Source of the DNA: Calocera cornea HHB12733
Taxonomy: Eukaryota; Basidiomycota; Dacrymycetes; Dacrymycetales; Dacrymycetaceae
Length of the DNA stretch: 44,139 nucleotides
Assembly (NCBI GenBank): GCA_001632435.1
Contig: KV424119.1
Coordinates: 1 to 44,139, forward strand
Direction: 5' to 3'
Positions 32,882 to 43,552 of this stretch are shown one piece after another (the first letter of the stretch is position 1; each line of letters begins with the position of its first letter). The notes below the pieces were generated by a model that was not told where the DNA came from, did not search any database, and saw nothing but the letters and a program-made list of their open reading frames with translations. A program made the position numbers and the translations under genes.

Positions 32882-35800
32882 TTAAAGCAGGAACCCTGCC
32901 TTCCTCCACGCTGCCACCCATTTGCTGACGAGTTCGACATTCGGTGCAGGAGCGTTCCTCAGAGATGGGCTTGCGGCTTCTGTGAGCGTAGTTTCCAACG
33001 GGTAACGATCTGCTGTTTGCGAAGCGTCACGATCATATTTCTCTTCATAGAAGGACAGCAGCTTGATGGTCGGGTTCTTGACGGGATCTGAATCGGAATG
33101 ACGCAAGAACTCCACCCATTCTCGTTGCGGGACACCTTTGAACTGAAGACCGCAGTTCTGAAGGCTGTCGAGGATTTCCCGCCAAGGAACAGTGTGAGGT
33201 TGAACGACATGCCAGCAATGACAATGGCCGGGACCAGCAGGGTCCTGATACCCGAAAACCAGCTCCAGGATTGCCCGGGCAGCGTAATCAACGGGCAGCC
33301 ATGAAACATTCTGCCACCCATCAGCCAGCGAAGGTAAAGGGGTGAGTATGCGTACCTCATTGAGTTCCGGAAGGGCGTGAACAATGTCAGCGCTCTGTTG
33401 ATGTATATGTGAGCAACGATGCCTCTCAACGCATGTTGAATCACCTTAATGATGAGCGATATGGCCTCAGTCTGGTTCCAGATACCAGTGCGAGAATCAC
33501 CGACCATCTGGCCTATCCCTGCGCAGCATATGAGCTACGGAACCACGAAAAGCTGCTTGGACCCACTCAAGACATCTGCCTGCAACGGCGTTTTCTCTGA
33601 TGCCACTTGACATAGCTTCTCGACCACCCACTTGGACCGGGCACTAGAAAGATGTATTTGAGGTCTGTGACATGCAGACGAATACAGGTCCTTACTATCC
33701 CATGTTCTGAGCCACGTGTGGGTCATCCGTTACCGCTTCGGAGACCGCGTTTGGTCCTTTCCATGCGAAGACCGCACTGATAGAGGAGGAGAAGAAGAAC
33801 TTAGCAGGTTGTTGCTTGGGGACATGCAATGCCAGTTTCATCAAGCTCACGGCACCGCTAATATGCGGTTCAAAGCTAGAGATGTTCCAGTTGAAATTGA
33901 CGGGCCAGGCATTCTATGACGGCATGAGACAGGGACGGCACACATCAAATAAAGACACCTCACGTGAATCACGACCGTCACCGTGCGTGCCATCTCGTCA
34001 TATATATGCGGTGAAAGTCCAAGATTAGGAGCACTGAAATCGGAGACTGCCAAGCACATCAAGCGGGTCCCGTCGTCCTTCAGCTTGAGGCCCCTGCTCT
34101 CTACACTGTCCAGAACCCGCTGTTCTGCTTCTGCATCATCCCTGCCTCGACTCAGACAGTACACCTTCGAGACATAGTCCTGTAAGAGAAGCGTCTCTAG
34201 CAGCGCTGCGCCGAGGGAGCCCGTTGCGCCCGTTAGCACAACCTGTATCAGCCGATGTTAGCTGTCCTGAACATGAAGGGTGAACACAAGAAAAAAATCG
34301 CACCACATGTGTGTCAGAAGGGGCTCTAGCAGCGGCTGAGAGATGTGACGACTCTCCGTTTGCTTGCTTAGCTGCAACCAACAGAGCTGATGAATATTTG
34401 TCAACCAGGCGAAGCATTATGTCGGTTGGATCAGCTTTTGAAGTTGCGGTGTTTTGCCCAGAAGATAATCCCCATAAATACGTTGCCATGCTAGATTACA
34501 GCTTAGACGCATTCCAACCAAAGGAAGTTAAGCAACGTACGCATCAACGGATGGGTTTTCGAAGACGAAGTTGCTCGGCAGACGATGCCCGCCTATGTCG
34601 ATGTCCTGACCAACGTCAGCGCTCTTCACTGTTGCACAACTGATGACTAACTCTTCGAAGGGAATTTCTAATCCTTGTCGCCTGTAGGGAGTCTAGACCC
34701 AAAGCGAACAGGTCCATGTCATCTTTCAGCTTCGGGACTGAGTCTGCCAAGTTCAGGGTAGCGGTCACAGCTTCAGAGACTAGACGCTTTGCATGCTCGA
34801 GACTGGACAACCGTAGCCGTTCGACATCGTCGTCAGCTTCACCTTCTAGGACACTATAAACATTGTCGATAGTCTCCTTGAACTGCACGTAGACCTTCGG
34901 TCGAAGAAAGCTGCCTTTGTCCGCTTTAGGGAGGAGGGTCTCATACGGAAGATAAACCAGCGCTTCTGGTGCTAGTTGTGAATGACTGGGAGCCTTTGAA
35001 TTCGCAAGCTCCACTGCTGCCCGGACGAGCGTGTAAAGTTCGTCTCGTGTGGCTGACGGCGACAGCTTCTCTGCGAGTATAATGAGGGCGCCAACTTGTG
35101 CACGACCAGCGCCGAACACAACGGCATCCGAAATGTTGGGAGATTGACGCAGAGTGAGCTCGATAGGTACACTGGTTATTGGATAGATCAGCTTCATCCA
35201 AGCGTCATGATGGAAGGATGCAGTACGGATTGGTTTTCTCTCCGTTGACCTTCAGAATATCGTCAAGTGGTTTCGTGTAATTCCTTAAAAGCAGACTCAC
35301 CATGACTAATGTGTCGTCTATGCGACCGACGAATTTAAAGGCATCCAGCATACTTGGGTGCTTCTTGAACAAGTCTTTGGTAGAATAGGAGCCATCTGGT
35401 CGGTTGCTCATCACCTGGATCATTGAGTCAGATCGACGATGTCAAGCAGAACAGTCGCGTACTTTGGTGGGATAGCCTTCAAGAACGACGAGCTCAAACA
35501 CATCCTCACCCCGATCTTCGAATCTGATCCATTGCATAAGACCTTTCTTAGCCCATGGCCCACTCCCTCGCAGCCAATTCCAACCCTTGTCGGTCTTGAA
35601 GTCACGAAACGAGGTAAAAATCTGAACAGACCGATGAGCTGATTGGGACATATAGGGGGGTAGAGTTCCCCACTTGTCCCATTTCAGCTGTCAAGGTAAG
35701 CCGAAGACATCAGCTGAAGCATGAAGGGAGGGCAGTCGCGACGTACTTAGACCATAGTGACCAACCAAGTTGACTCCTTCCTCAACAAGCCTGTTTCCGA

Positions 35801-36994
35801 GCTCGTCAGGGCATGCACTCCCCCCAAACATGACTAGCTTGAACGACTTGAGAACTTCTAAGCCGTCGGGATCTTCCGACAGGATCTTGAGTACATACGG
35901 AACGCCAAAGAGTGCTTCGGCATTGCAATCGGGTGATGTCAGTAACGTATGTATGTTCGCCGTCGTCAGAGGGATTAGTGACTGCGGAAAGAGATATATG
36001 CGGACGGCTCCATGGATTGCTCGATAGAAACAGGAGTGACCGTGGTTCTGAACGCTGTCAAGAAGTGTTAGGCAGAGGGATGGGTGATGAGACTTACGTG
36101 ATATAGAGGTAGCGTTGTGAACCCTCTCAATCCAAAGTGCTGTGAGAAGTTCCGGACGGAGGCTATGTGACTTAGTACAATTGGCTTGAACTCGAGTTAG
36201 CCGGAATGGCGCTCGAAAGAGAACAGCACACCTTTGGAAAGCCTGTGCTGCCGCTGGAATGTACAATGAATGCAGGCAAGCGTTCCTCTTCCTCGGGTGT
36301 CAACGGCAGCTGCCAGGTGGTCTTTCCAGTCTCTTCGCCCTTCAACCGAGCATCGGCATTGTAGAGCTCATCGCTGGCTTGGGGAATGAGCTTGACTGGT
36401 TGTTTCGGAGGGTATTTGGACAGCGCTTCTTCCACCACTGGAACGAACGCCTGATGCGTGATAACGTGTGTAGAATCGGTGGCAGCAAGCAGGTGAGAGA
36501 TAGCTGCCGCAGAGTTGTTGACGCTTGACTGAAATCAGACAAAGCTAGTCTGAGATAGGAGCAGAGCCCACGAGATGAAGAGGACACCTGGTGCCGCGGT
36601 CAGTGAGATTCGGAAGGCCCGGGACGAACGAGCAGCGACGCACAGTATCCCATCTTGATCAAGGCAAGTTCCTGGATCGCGTAAGACCAGCCCGAATGGC
36701 TCAGCAGCGCGACTGTCATCCGGCTCTTCGTGTCACCCGGAGCTCTCGGGAGAAGGATGCCATTATCGTTGTAGTAGTTGGCCAAGATTGCCGCTGCTGA
36801 TTGAAGATCGCGGTACGTGTACTTGTCGTACTATACGATGTCGATTCTCAGCAAAGCCTCTGGAAAAGGAGAGGAGAAATGCTCACAGAGAGGTCCTTGT
36901 TCGGAACGGCGAGAATCTCCAAGTCCGGATATTGCCCAGTGCGGAGGTCGAGAAGATGATTGATTGAGTGGATCACTTCCTCTGACGCTGCCAT
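32882..36994 (-). CDS. Adenylation-thiolation-reductase (NRPS-like / carboxylic acid reductase) enzyme
   Basis: A large gene with many short introns; exon edges are only partly resolved, so the span runs from start codon (36994) to stop (32882). It activates a carboxylic acid as adenylate, loads it on a phosphopantetheine arm and reduces it with NADPH to aldehyde. Seen: adenylation motif SSGSTGFPK (about 36232-36262), LPLYHNHGH, FGGSACPDEL, YSTKDLF (about 35370), GRIDDTLVMVNGEKTNP with the catalytic Lys (about 35225-35340), thiolation site LGLDSLQA (about 34680-34705), Rossmann motif TGATGSLGAA (about 34205-34235), and a reductase YxxxK (YARSK, Tyr codon split by an intron near 33647-33700). 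The C-terminus is WVAAWRKAGFLL. No condensation domain is seen. Aminoadipate reductases and aryl-acid reductases share this plan; the substrate is unknown. Confidence 0.88.
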
Positions 36995-37212
36995 GGTTTA
37001 CACAAGTTGCTGCAAGTGTTGTCCTCGACCGTGAGGATGCACAAGACCAGACACGACAGCGCCGGTCCACCGATGCGAGTTAGTGCCCGCCAACGCATTG
37101 CGAGACCAGACGTCGGACCGAGGGCCGAATCGCACAAGTCAGGGCCAGAACGCTTGGTTCGGTGTAACTAGCCGGAGAGGGCGTACCCGGCCCTTTTCAG
37201 TGGGCGCTGTGT
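36995..37212. promoter_or_regulatory. Upstream region of the reductase gene
   Basis: GC-rich interval between the reductase start codon and the tandem repeat block. No ORF is supported; it presumably holds the promoter of the reductase gene. Confidence 0.35.
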
Positions 37213-37365
37213 CGGGGTAATCTATCTATAAGCCTACCCCCCCGGCCCCTGCCGCGTGCTTTTTCGCACGTGGCACAGTGGCGTGGTCCGCGTCACGCTT
37301 CAAGCAAGGGTCCGGTCAGAGCGGCACTGCCGCACAATGGAAGCAGATCACTGGAAGCAATTCCA

Positions 37366-37400
37366 GCTAACCCCTAACCCTACACCCCAACCCTAACACC
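37366..37400 (-). repeat. Interstitial telomere-like tract
   Basis: Read on the minus strand: TTAGGG, TTGGGG, TGTAGGG and TTAGGGG steps, close to the TTAGGG telomere repeat of most fungi. A near-identical copy lies at 38727-38758 in the next unit. Confidence 0.75.
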
Positions 37401-37519
37401 AGTATAGTGCACAATTCATGTGCATTCAAAAATAGAATATATTGGGCTGCAAAATATTAATGGAAGTGCAAGTTGGAATCTTGGCAAAACCCTAAGAGAG
37501 AGATGGGAGACTAAAGACG

Positions 37520-37608
37520 GGAGATGGGGGATGGGGGATGGGGGACGGGGGATGGGGGATGGGGGACGCGGGATGGGGGATGGGTGATGTGGGACAGGGG
37601 AGGGGAGA

Positions 37609-37655
<47 letters not shown>

Positions 37656-37665
37656 GACAGAATCA
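37520..37665 (+). repeat. 7-bp minisatellite (GGGGGAT, then GGAGACA)
   Basis: About ten GGGGGAT/GGGGGAC steps, then six or more GGAGACA steps. A less regular continuation is at about 37790-37895. Confidence 0.85.
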
Positions 37666-38335
37666 ACAAGATAGGGGCAAGGCAGTCAGAATACAATCAG
37701 AGCAGACCAAAGGTATCTTGGCTAAAAATAGTAAATTATGAAGGGCAGGAGCAAGTTGGAATCTTGGCAAAGAGCTTTGAACAATGGAAGAGACAGGAGA
37801 TGGGAGACAAAAAATGGGAGATAGAGATGGGAGAGGGGAGACAGGAGATGGGGGACAGGAGGAGGGAGACAGGAGGGGAAAGACAGGAGACTGGAAGGCC
37901 TTCAAGGCCAGGAGGATACAGTCAGAGTGAGGGAAGTTGATATATTGTGTACCATATTGACCAAACATAGGAGTAGAGGTAAATGAAGGAGGTATATATA
38001 TATCAATGGTACAGAGCCTGAGGCCACCACTGCACAGAGTGATTCACCTCTTAGATTGAGGTCTCTTCTCCTCTTTCATAGCCTGACTGTACAAGATTGC
38101 CAGGACTCACAAGGCAAGATGGGCACAGTAAACCCTTTGGGACAGCACTCTAGGCATAGCAAGATGGTCACCACAACATAGACACTGCAACATGGGCATC
38201 CTAATTCAGGAATCACATACAAAATACAAGGTGGGGCAACACAAGCACCACAACGCAGGCACCATAGCATGGGCATCACAACATAGGCACCACACTGTGC
38301 ACCACACAACAGGTACCATACTTCACACCACAATA

Positions 38336-38473
38336 TAGGCACCGTAAGACGGGCACCGCAAGACGGGCACCGCAAGACGGGCACAGCAAGACGGGCACAG
38401 CAAGACGGGCACAGCAAGACAGGCACAGCAAGACGGGCACAGCAAGACGGGCACCGCAAGACGGGCACCACAG
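38336..38473 (+). repeat. 14-bp minisatellite (CGCAAGACGGGCAC)
   Basis: About nine tandem copies with C/A variation at one position. A matching array in the next unit is at about 39714-39826. Confidence 0.87.
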
Positions 38474-38726
38474 GGCAACAAGGGAGCAATGCAGAAAATC
38501 AGCAGAAAATCAGCAGACCCGGGGAGGGACCAAAAACAATTGTTACGATGAGCGAAGCGAGACGGGTTACCCTAGTCTATAATGAAGCAAACCGGGCAGT
38601 GGCGGTGAGGGGCCGCGCACGTTTCGCCCACGTGGCGCACGTGACGAGGTCCGCGTCGCCCTTCAAGAGAAGGGTCCCCTCAAAGCGGAAGCTATTTGCG
38701 CTGCCACACAACGGAAGCAAAACAGA

Positions 38727-38758
38727 GCTAACCCCTAACCCTATACCCCAACCCTAAC
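38727..38758 (-). repeat. Interstitial telomere-like tract, second copy
   Basis: Same pattern as at 37366, with a few base changes, in the second unit of the tandem block. Confidence 0.75.
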
Positions 38759-38854
38759 ACTAATATGAGTGCACAAGTAGTCTGCATTGAAATATAAAAT
38801 ATATTAGGCTGCAATGAATCAAGGTAAGAGCAAGTTAGAATTTTGGCAAATAGC

Positions 38855-38869
38855 TTGAGACGGGAGATG

Positions 38870-38937
<68 letters not shown>

Positions 38938-39011
38938 TGGGAGACGGGAGACGGGAGATGGGAGACGGGAGATGGGAGACGGGAGACGGGAGACACAAGA
39001 CGGGAGACACG

Positions 39012-39044
<33 letters not shown>

Positions 39045-39085
39045 TGGGAGACGGGAGACGGGAGATGGGAGACGGGAGACAGGAA
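38855..39085 (+). repeat. 7-bp minisatellite (GGGAGAC/GGAGACA)
   Basis: More than thirty steps of GGGAGAT, GGGAGAC and CAGGAGA in the second unit. It is the counterpart of 37520-37665 but longer. Confidence 0.87.
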
Positions 39086-39713
39086 GGCATTCAAGGCAGT
39101 CAGAATATAGCCAGAGTACACCAGAGATATATTGACCCAAAATAGTAACTTATAACAGTCAATAACAAGTTGGAGTCTTAGCAAATAGCTTTCAACAGGG
39201 AGGTGGGGGATGGGGAGATGGAAGATGGGGGGCAGAAAACAGGAAATGGGAGACTGGAAGGCATTCAAGGCCAGGGAGATATAGCCAGAGTAAGGGAAGT
39301 TGATATGTTGTGTACCACACTGGCCATACACAGGGGTAGAGAGAGGCAAATGAAGGAGGTATAGGTATGGCAATAGTACAGAGCCTGAGGCCACTACTGC
39401 ACAGAGTAATTCACCTCTTAGATTGAGGTCTCTTCTCCTCTTTGGTAGCTTGACTGTGCAAGATGGCCTGGACCCACATGGCAAGATGGGCACAGCAAAC
39501 CCTTTGGGACAGCACTCCGGGTACAGCAAGACAGGCACCACAACATAAACACTGCAACATGGGCATCACAACACAGGCACTATATCACACACCACAACCT
39601 GGGGCAACACAGGCACCACAGCATGGGCATTACAACATAGTAGGCACCACACTGTGCACCACATCACAGGTACCACACTGCACCACATCACAGGTACCAC
39701 ACTGCACACTACA

Positions 39714-39826
39714 AGATGGGCACCGCAAGACGGGCACTGCAAGACGGGCACCGCAAGACGGGCACTGCAAGATGGGCACCGCAAGACGGGCACCGCAAGA
39801 CGGGCACTGCAAGATGGGCACCACAG
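39714..39826 (+). repeat. 14-bp minisatellite, second array
   Basis: About eight copies of CGCAAGACGGGCAC, some with GATGGGCAC. Counterpart of the array at 38336-38473. Confidence 0.85.
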
Positions 39827-40000
39827 GGGCAACAAGGGAGCAATGCAGGAAATCAGCAGACTCCGGAAGGGACCAAAAACAAAGATTACGATGAGCGAAG
39901 CGAGCCGGGTTACCCTAGTCTATACTGAAGCCAACCCGAGAAGCGCACGTGGCGCGAGGGCCCTGTGGCTGTGCGGGCAGGACGCGCGTCCTTTTTCGCA

Positions 40001-40417
40001 GGGCACGCTCTCCCTGCCCGCGACCCTTGACTCCCCCCCACCACCAAGGGGACACCCTGCCCCCCCCAAAAAAACCCCCGGTAGGCAAGGACCTCCCTGT
40101 GAGTGGAAAGCAAAGCCAGCACCCGGCTGCTTGACTCCAGTGAGTGCTGTTTTGTTTAAGATTCTGTAGGTAGATTTCTGTGACTGCTCCAGCACAGCCA
40201 CGAGGAGAAACTGGCGCGCAAGTTTCTCCCCGTGGCTATGCCGACTTTTACGCATGGCTATGACGGCCCATGGCACTGACTTTGGAAAATTCATCTCCTT
40301 TTCCCCTTTAATTTACAACCATTCTATCATTGCTTCAGAGGTGTTTATATTGTTTTCAGCTTATATCTGTTCTAAAAATTGGGCTGAACAATAAAATAGC
40401 TGCATTTAGCCTTCCAC
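40001..40417. other. Leader between tandem repeats and Helitron 2
   Basis: Contains C-rich tracts (40030-40080) and a strong hairpin at 40196-40237, then AT-rich sequence up to the Helitron start codon. No gene is supported. Confidence 0.4.
40196..40237 (+). repeat. 17-bp-stem hairpin upstream of Helitron 2
   Basis: Arms 40196-40212 (AGCCACGAGGAGAAACT) and 40221-40237 (AGTTTCTCCCCGTGGCT) pair with one mismatch around the 8-base loop GGCGCGCA. Helitron ends carry such hairpins, but no CTRR end was fixed beside it. Confidence 0.8.
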
Positions 40418-42922
40418 ATGTGGATGACCAAAGGACTTATCCCCCTTATCCAAGATGTGAGACGTATGATATATTTGGCTTATGCTTATACTGAAAGCTA
40501 TTTTAGGTCTGATCCAACAACCCCCCGGTCATCTCAAAGGAGTGAAGAACGTGCTCGCCGAGAACAGCAACTGACATCCCCAAGTGAACGCCGCACCCGT
40601 GTTTTACATGACCGCACACCCATTGTCCAGCCAATCTTTGCTCCTCAAGGCACCACTCCATTGCACAACCAACCTGTATTACATGCCAACCCACCTGGAA
40701 CGCAAGAGCGTTTGGATGACCTTCAAGCACGTGCTGCAGCCCTTTTGGGCTCCGCACCTATTGTACAACCACTACCACATGCTGAACGACTGGCACAGCA
40801 AAATGCAGAAGCACAGCTCCGTCGCTCTGAAGCACATAGAAGACCAAGATCTAGAGCCAGGGAGCAAAACATGCCTCTTAATGCTCTTGCAAACATGCAT
40901 TTGCAAGACCCCCCTTCACCTGAGGAGCAGCAACCTCTCCCAATGGTTGAACGTCAAGTCATCGAAGATGAAGATCCCAACAGAGTGGCACAGCTAGAGC
41001 AAGAGGCTGCAGATGCACAACAAGCAATACAGGGCCCACGTGAATGGAATATGGATGAAGTACAGCACCATGCAGCAAAGGCCGCTCAGAACAGCAGCAA
41101 AGAGATTTACCTGGGCACAATGTCACACAAATGCAGTTCCTGCCATGCTACCCACTTTATGAAGGAGAAAGAGGATCGATCTCCTATCCGGCAGCCACAT
41201 TTCTACAAGTGTTGTGCCCGTGCACAGATAGAGCTACCACCATTTCAGCCTGTGCCTCATGTGTTGGCACAGCTCCTGCGCCATAACTCTGAGGATCCAA
41301 ATGCACAGCATTTCAGGGAGAACATTCAGCAATACAACCATGCACTATCTTTTGTCTCTCTTGGAGCAAAGAAGGATGATCGGGTGGAAGGTGGAGGTGT
41401 CTACTCTTATCGCATCCAAGGTGCTCTGCACCACCAATATGGCCCAGCCCGACCAGCTGAAGGTAGAAATCCTTCCTACAATCAGCTCTATTTCTTGGAC
41501 CCACAAGTTGCCAAGCTCGAGCGTGAACGGCGGAATCCCAACTTGAAGCCCCAAATTCTTTGGGAGTTGGGTGAGATGCTGCGGGAGACACATGCCTATG
41601 CCAACCTCTACCAGCATGCATTTCAAGTACTGGAAGACCAAGAGCATCAGAATCAAGATGCTGGAAGACCAAATGAAGTGGTGGAAGTACGACTACACTT
41701 TGATCCAAAGACAGACCAAAGGCGCTATAACCTCCCAACTGCAGAAGAAGTTGCAGTGGTTCTCCCAAATACCCTTTCAAATGAGCGCAGGGATTTTGTG
41801 GTACATAACCGCACAGATGGACACCTTACAATCATGAGCACGGGTGATCCAGCATATATGTCATTGCACTATGTCTTGATCTTCCCAAGTGGAGAGCATG
41901 GCTGGCACTACAAAATTCCCAGGGTTGGAGAAGCTATCCCTGACAATCAAAATGAGCCAGAAGAGGGAGAAGTAGAGGGAGAAGATGGTGACCAAGAACA
42001 ACACAGAAGCTCAACCCAGTATGTTACAGAAATGGAGTACTACCGCTATCGCCTACACCTCCGTGACTTGCCATGGGCACTCCACCTCTTCCGCTGTGGC
42101 CGCCTCTTCCAGCAATTCATTGTAGATGCCTGGGCTTCAGTAGAGCAAGACCGCCTGCACTGGATTGAGCACAACCAGAAGACAATTCGTGCTGAGCTTT
42201 ACAATGGCCTGGTGGATGCAGCTTCACGCAATGATGACCGCAGCGCAATGGATATTGGGAGAAGAATCATCCTGCCTGCTGCTTTTGTCTCCAGTACACG
42301 CTATATGTATCAGCTCTACCAGGACTCCATGGCAATTGTTCGCTGGGCTGGCCGTCCAGACATCTTCCTGACTTTAACGGCAAACCCAAAATGGCGTGAA
42401 ATTCAGGACAACCTTCTCCCTGGGCAGACAGCAGCTGATTGACCTGATATTGTGGCACGTGTTTTCAACCTGAAGCGCAATGAAGTTCTGCAGCTCATCT
42501 ACAAAGGCAATCTCTTTGGGAAGGCAGGGGCCCGCGTCTACACTATTGAATATCAGAAACGTGGTCTACCGCATATGCACCTTCTCATATTCCTGGAGCA
42601 AACCTGCAAGTTGCGCACACCTCAAGAGGTTGACCTCCATATTTCAGCCGAGATCCCTTCCCAAGAAGAAGATCCAGATCTTTACAACTTGGTCACCTCA
42701 CACATGGTCCATGGCCCCTGCGGGGCAGCATTCCCACACCAAGCATGCATGAAAAATGGAAAATGTGATAAAGGGTTTCCAAAGGCTTTTTCCCCAGAGA
42801 CCCGCATGGATACCGACTCTTATGTACAGCTGCGCCGACCAGATAATGGACGCTACATTGAAAAGCAGGGAGTTCCACTGGATAATAGATGGGTTGTTCC
42901 ATACCCAAAGTATGGACTCTAA
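40418..42922 (+). pseudogene. Helitron Rep, one nonsense codon and truncated
   Basis: The frame opens at ATG 40418. It has a charged, Gln-rich N-terminus, a Cys cluster (CSSCHATHF at about 41137-41163 and KCCARAQIELPP at about 41209-41240), the Helitron-like N domain (YYRYRLHLRDLPWALHLFRCG at about 42040, GRPDIFLTLTANPKW at about 42350-42395) and an in-frame TGA at 42440-42442 inside GQTAAD-PDIVARVF. After the stop, in the same frame, comes the rolling-circle motif LPHMHLLIFLE (HMH codons 42572-42580), then CMKNGKCDKGFPKAF and DNRWVVPY. The family has Arg at the stop position, so CGA to TGA is the simple explanation. The frame ends at 42922 without the Tyr motif or helicase. Confidence 0.88.
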
Positions 42923-42995
42923 CAGAACCAATACCCAAAATATGCTGACTCTGTCACAGAAACCTCCTCAAGCGGATTCGAGCACATTGCAATGC
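40418..42995 (+). mobile_element. Helitron 2, 3'-truncated
   Basis: Coding sequence of a Helitron Rep-helicase starts at 40418 and loses similarity near 42905, before the helicase part. A short non-matching stretch (42923-42995) leads to the LTR of another element. The helicase half is therefore missing from the window or lies beyond the inserted retrotransposon. Confidence 0.82.
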
Positions 42996-43453
42996 TGTCA
43001 GGGGACACTCTATTTTCCTTCCTTATTCGGCTCTTACTTGCTTCAGAAGCACTTCCCAACAGGGAATCCGGCCTTCAGGGTCCAGGCCTATGGTCTAGAG
43101 TGTGGCCCGGACAACTGCACAGCCATGAGTCTGGCCACTCATCACGACTCAGCAGCTACGACTCATACACACACAGCCTTGTTCCATGACCTGCTCCATG
43201 ATGCACCCCATGATGGGTTCCATGCTCTGACCCATGCAGGTCTGTAGGGTATATATAGGTGGGCTTTAGGCCCCTTAGCTCCTCAGATCTGGTCTCTGAG
43301 GAATCCCCCACCATAGGGACTTAGGCACTCGGTCAATCATACACCTATTCCCCTATACTCAAACCCCCTCATACGTCACTACTCCACCTATTCCACTTGA
43401 CTCTTGTACTTGTCTACCGTCAGGCAGCCTCGTTACTGTGGTGTGCCCTCACA
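42996..43453 (+). repeat. 5' LTR of a third Gypsy element
   Basis: Starts TGTCAGGGGACACTC, ends GTGTGCCCTCACA, length 458 bp; same family as the solo LTR at 18275. It has a TATA box (about 43250-43258) and the hairpin at 43280-43302 (arms TCCTCAGA/TCTGAGGA, loop TCTGGTC). The 5-bp left flank is AATGC; the matching copy would lie beyond the window. Confidence 0.93.
43285..43295 (+). promoter_or_regulatory. Self-primer sequence at the likely 5' end of the transcript
   Basis: AGATCTGGTCT lies about 30 bp after the TATA box, where transcription should begin, and is the exact reverse complement of the primer-binding site at 43456-43466. Confidence 0.75.
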
Positions 43454-43455
43454 GA

Positions 43456-43466
43456 AGACCAGATCT
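43456..43466 (+). promoter_or_regulatory. Primer-binding site, self-complementary to the LTR
   Basis: AGACCAGATCT begins two bases after the LTR end (CA at 43452-43453), the standard place for a primer-binding site. It pairs perfectly over 11 bases with the likely first bases of the element's own RNA. No tRNA 3' end match was evident. Confidence 0.78.
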
Positions 43467-43552
43467 CCAACCAACGACTCTGCCGGTATCCGCACCTTGT
43501 GTGGTAACTTGCACCTACTGTCAATCACTGTCAACTCCGTCACCTCTCAACT

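Larger units (their letters stand above)
37213..40000 (+). repeat. Tandem macrosatellite, unit about 1.35 kb, two units plus part of a third
   Basis: Blocks recur in the same order. GATGAGCGAAGCGAG occurs at about 38547 and about 39890 (1343 bp apart). The telomere-like tract occurs at 37366 and 38727 (1361 bp apart). The sentence-like block CTTAGATTGAGGTCTCTTC occurs at about 38053 and 39417. Each unit has: a GC-rich segment, CGGAAGC/TGGAAGC motifs, the telomere-like tract, an AT-rich segment, a GGAGACA minisatellite and a 14-bp GACGGGCAC minisatellite. The first unit is the most diverged at its left end. The third is cut off near 40000. Frames on both strands through the minisatellites (for example minus 38819-39541) are by-products. 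Confidence 0.85.

Noticed and set aside
38819..39541. Minus-strand frame of 240 codons rich in Pro, Ser, Leu and Val
   Set aside because: It reads through the 7-bp minisatellite and flanks of the macrosatellite; composition is a by-product.
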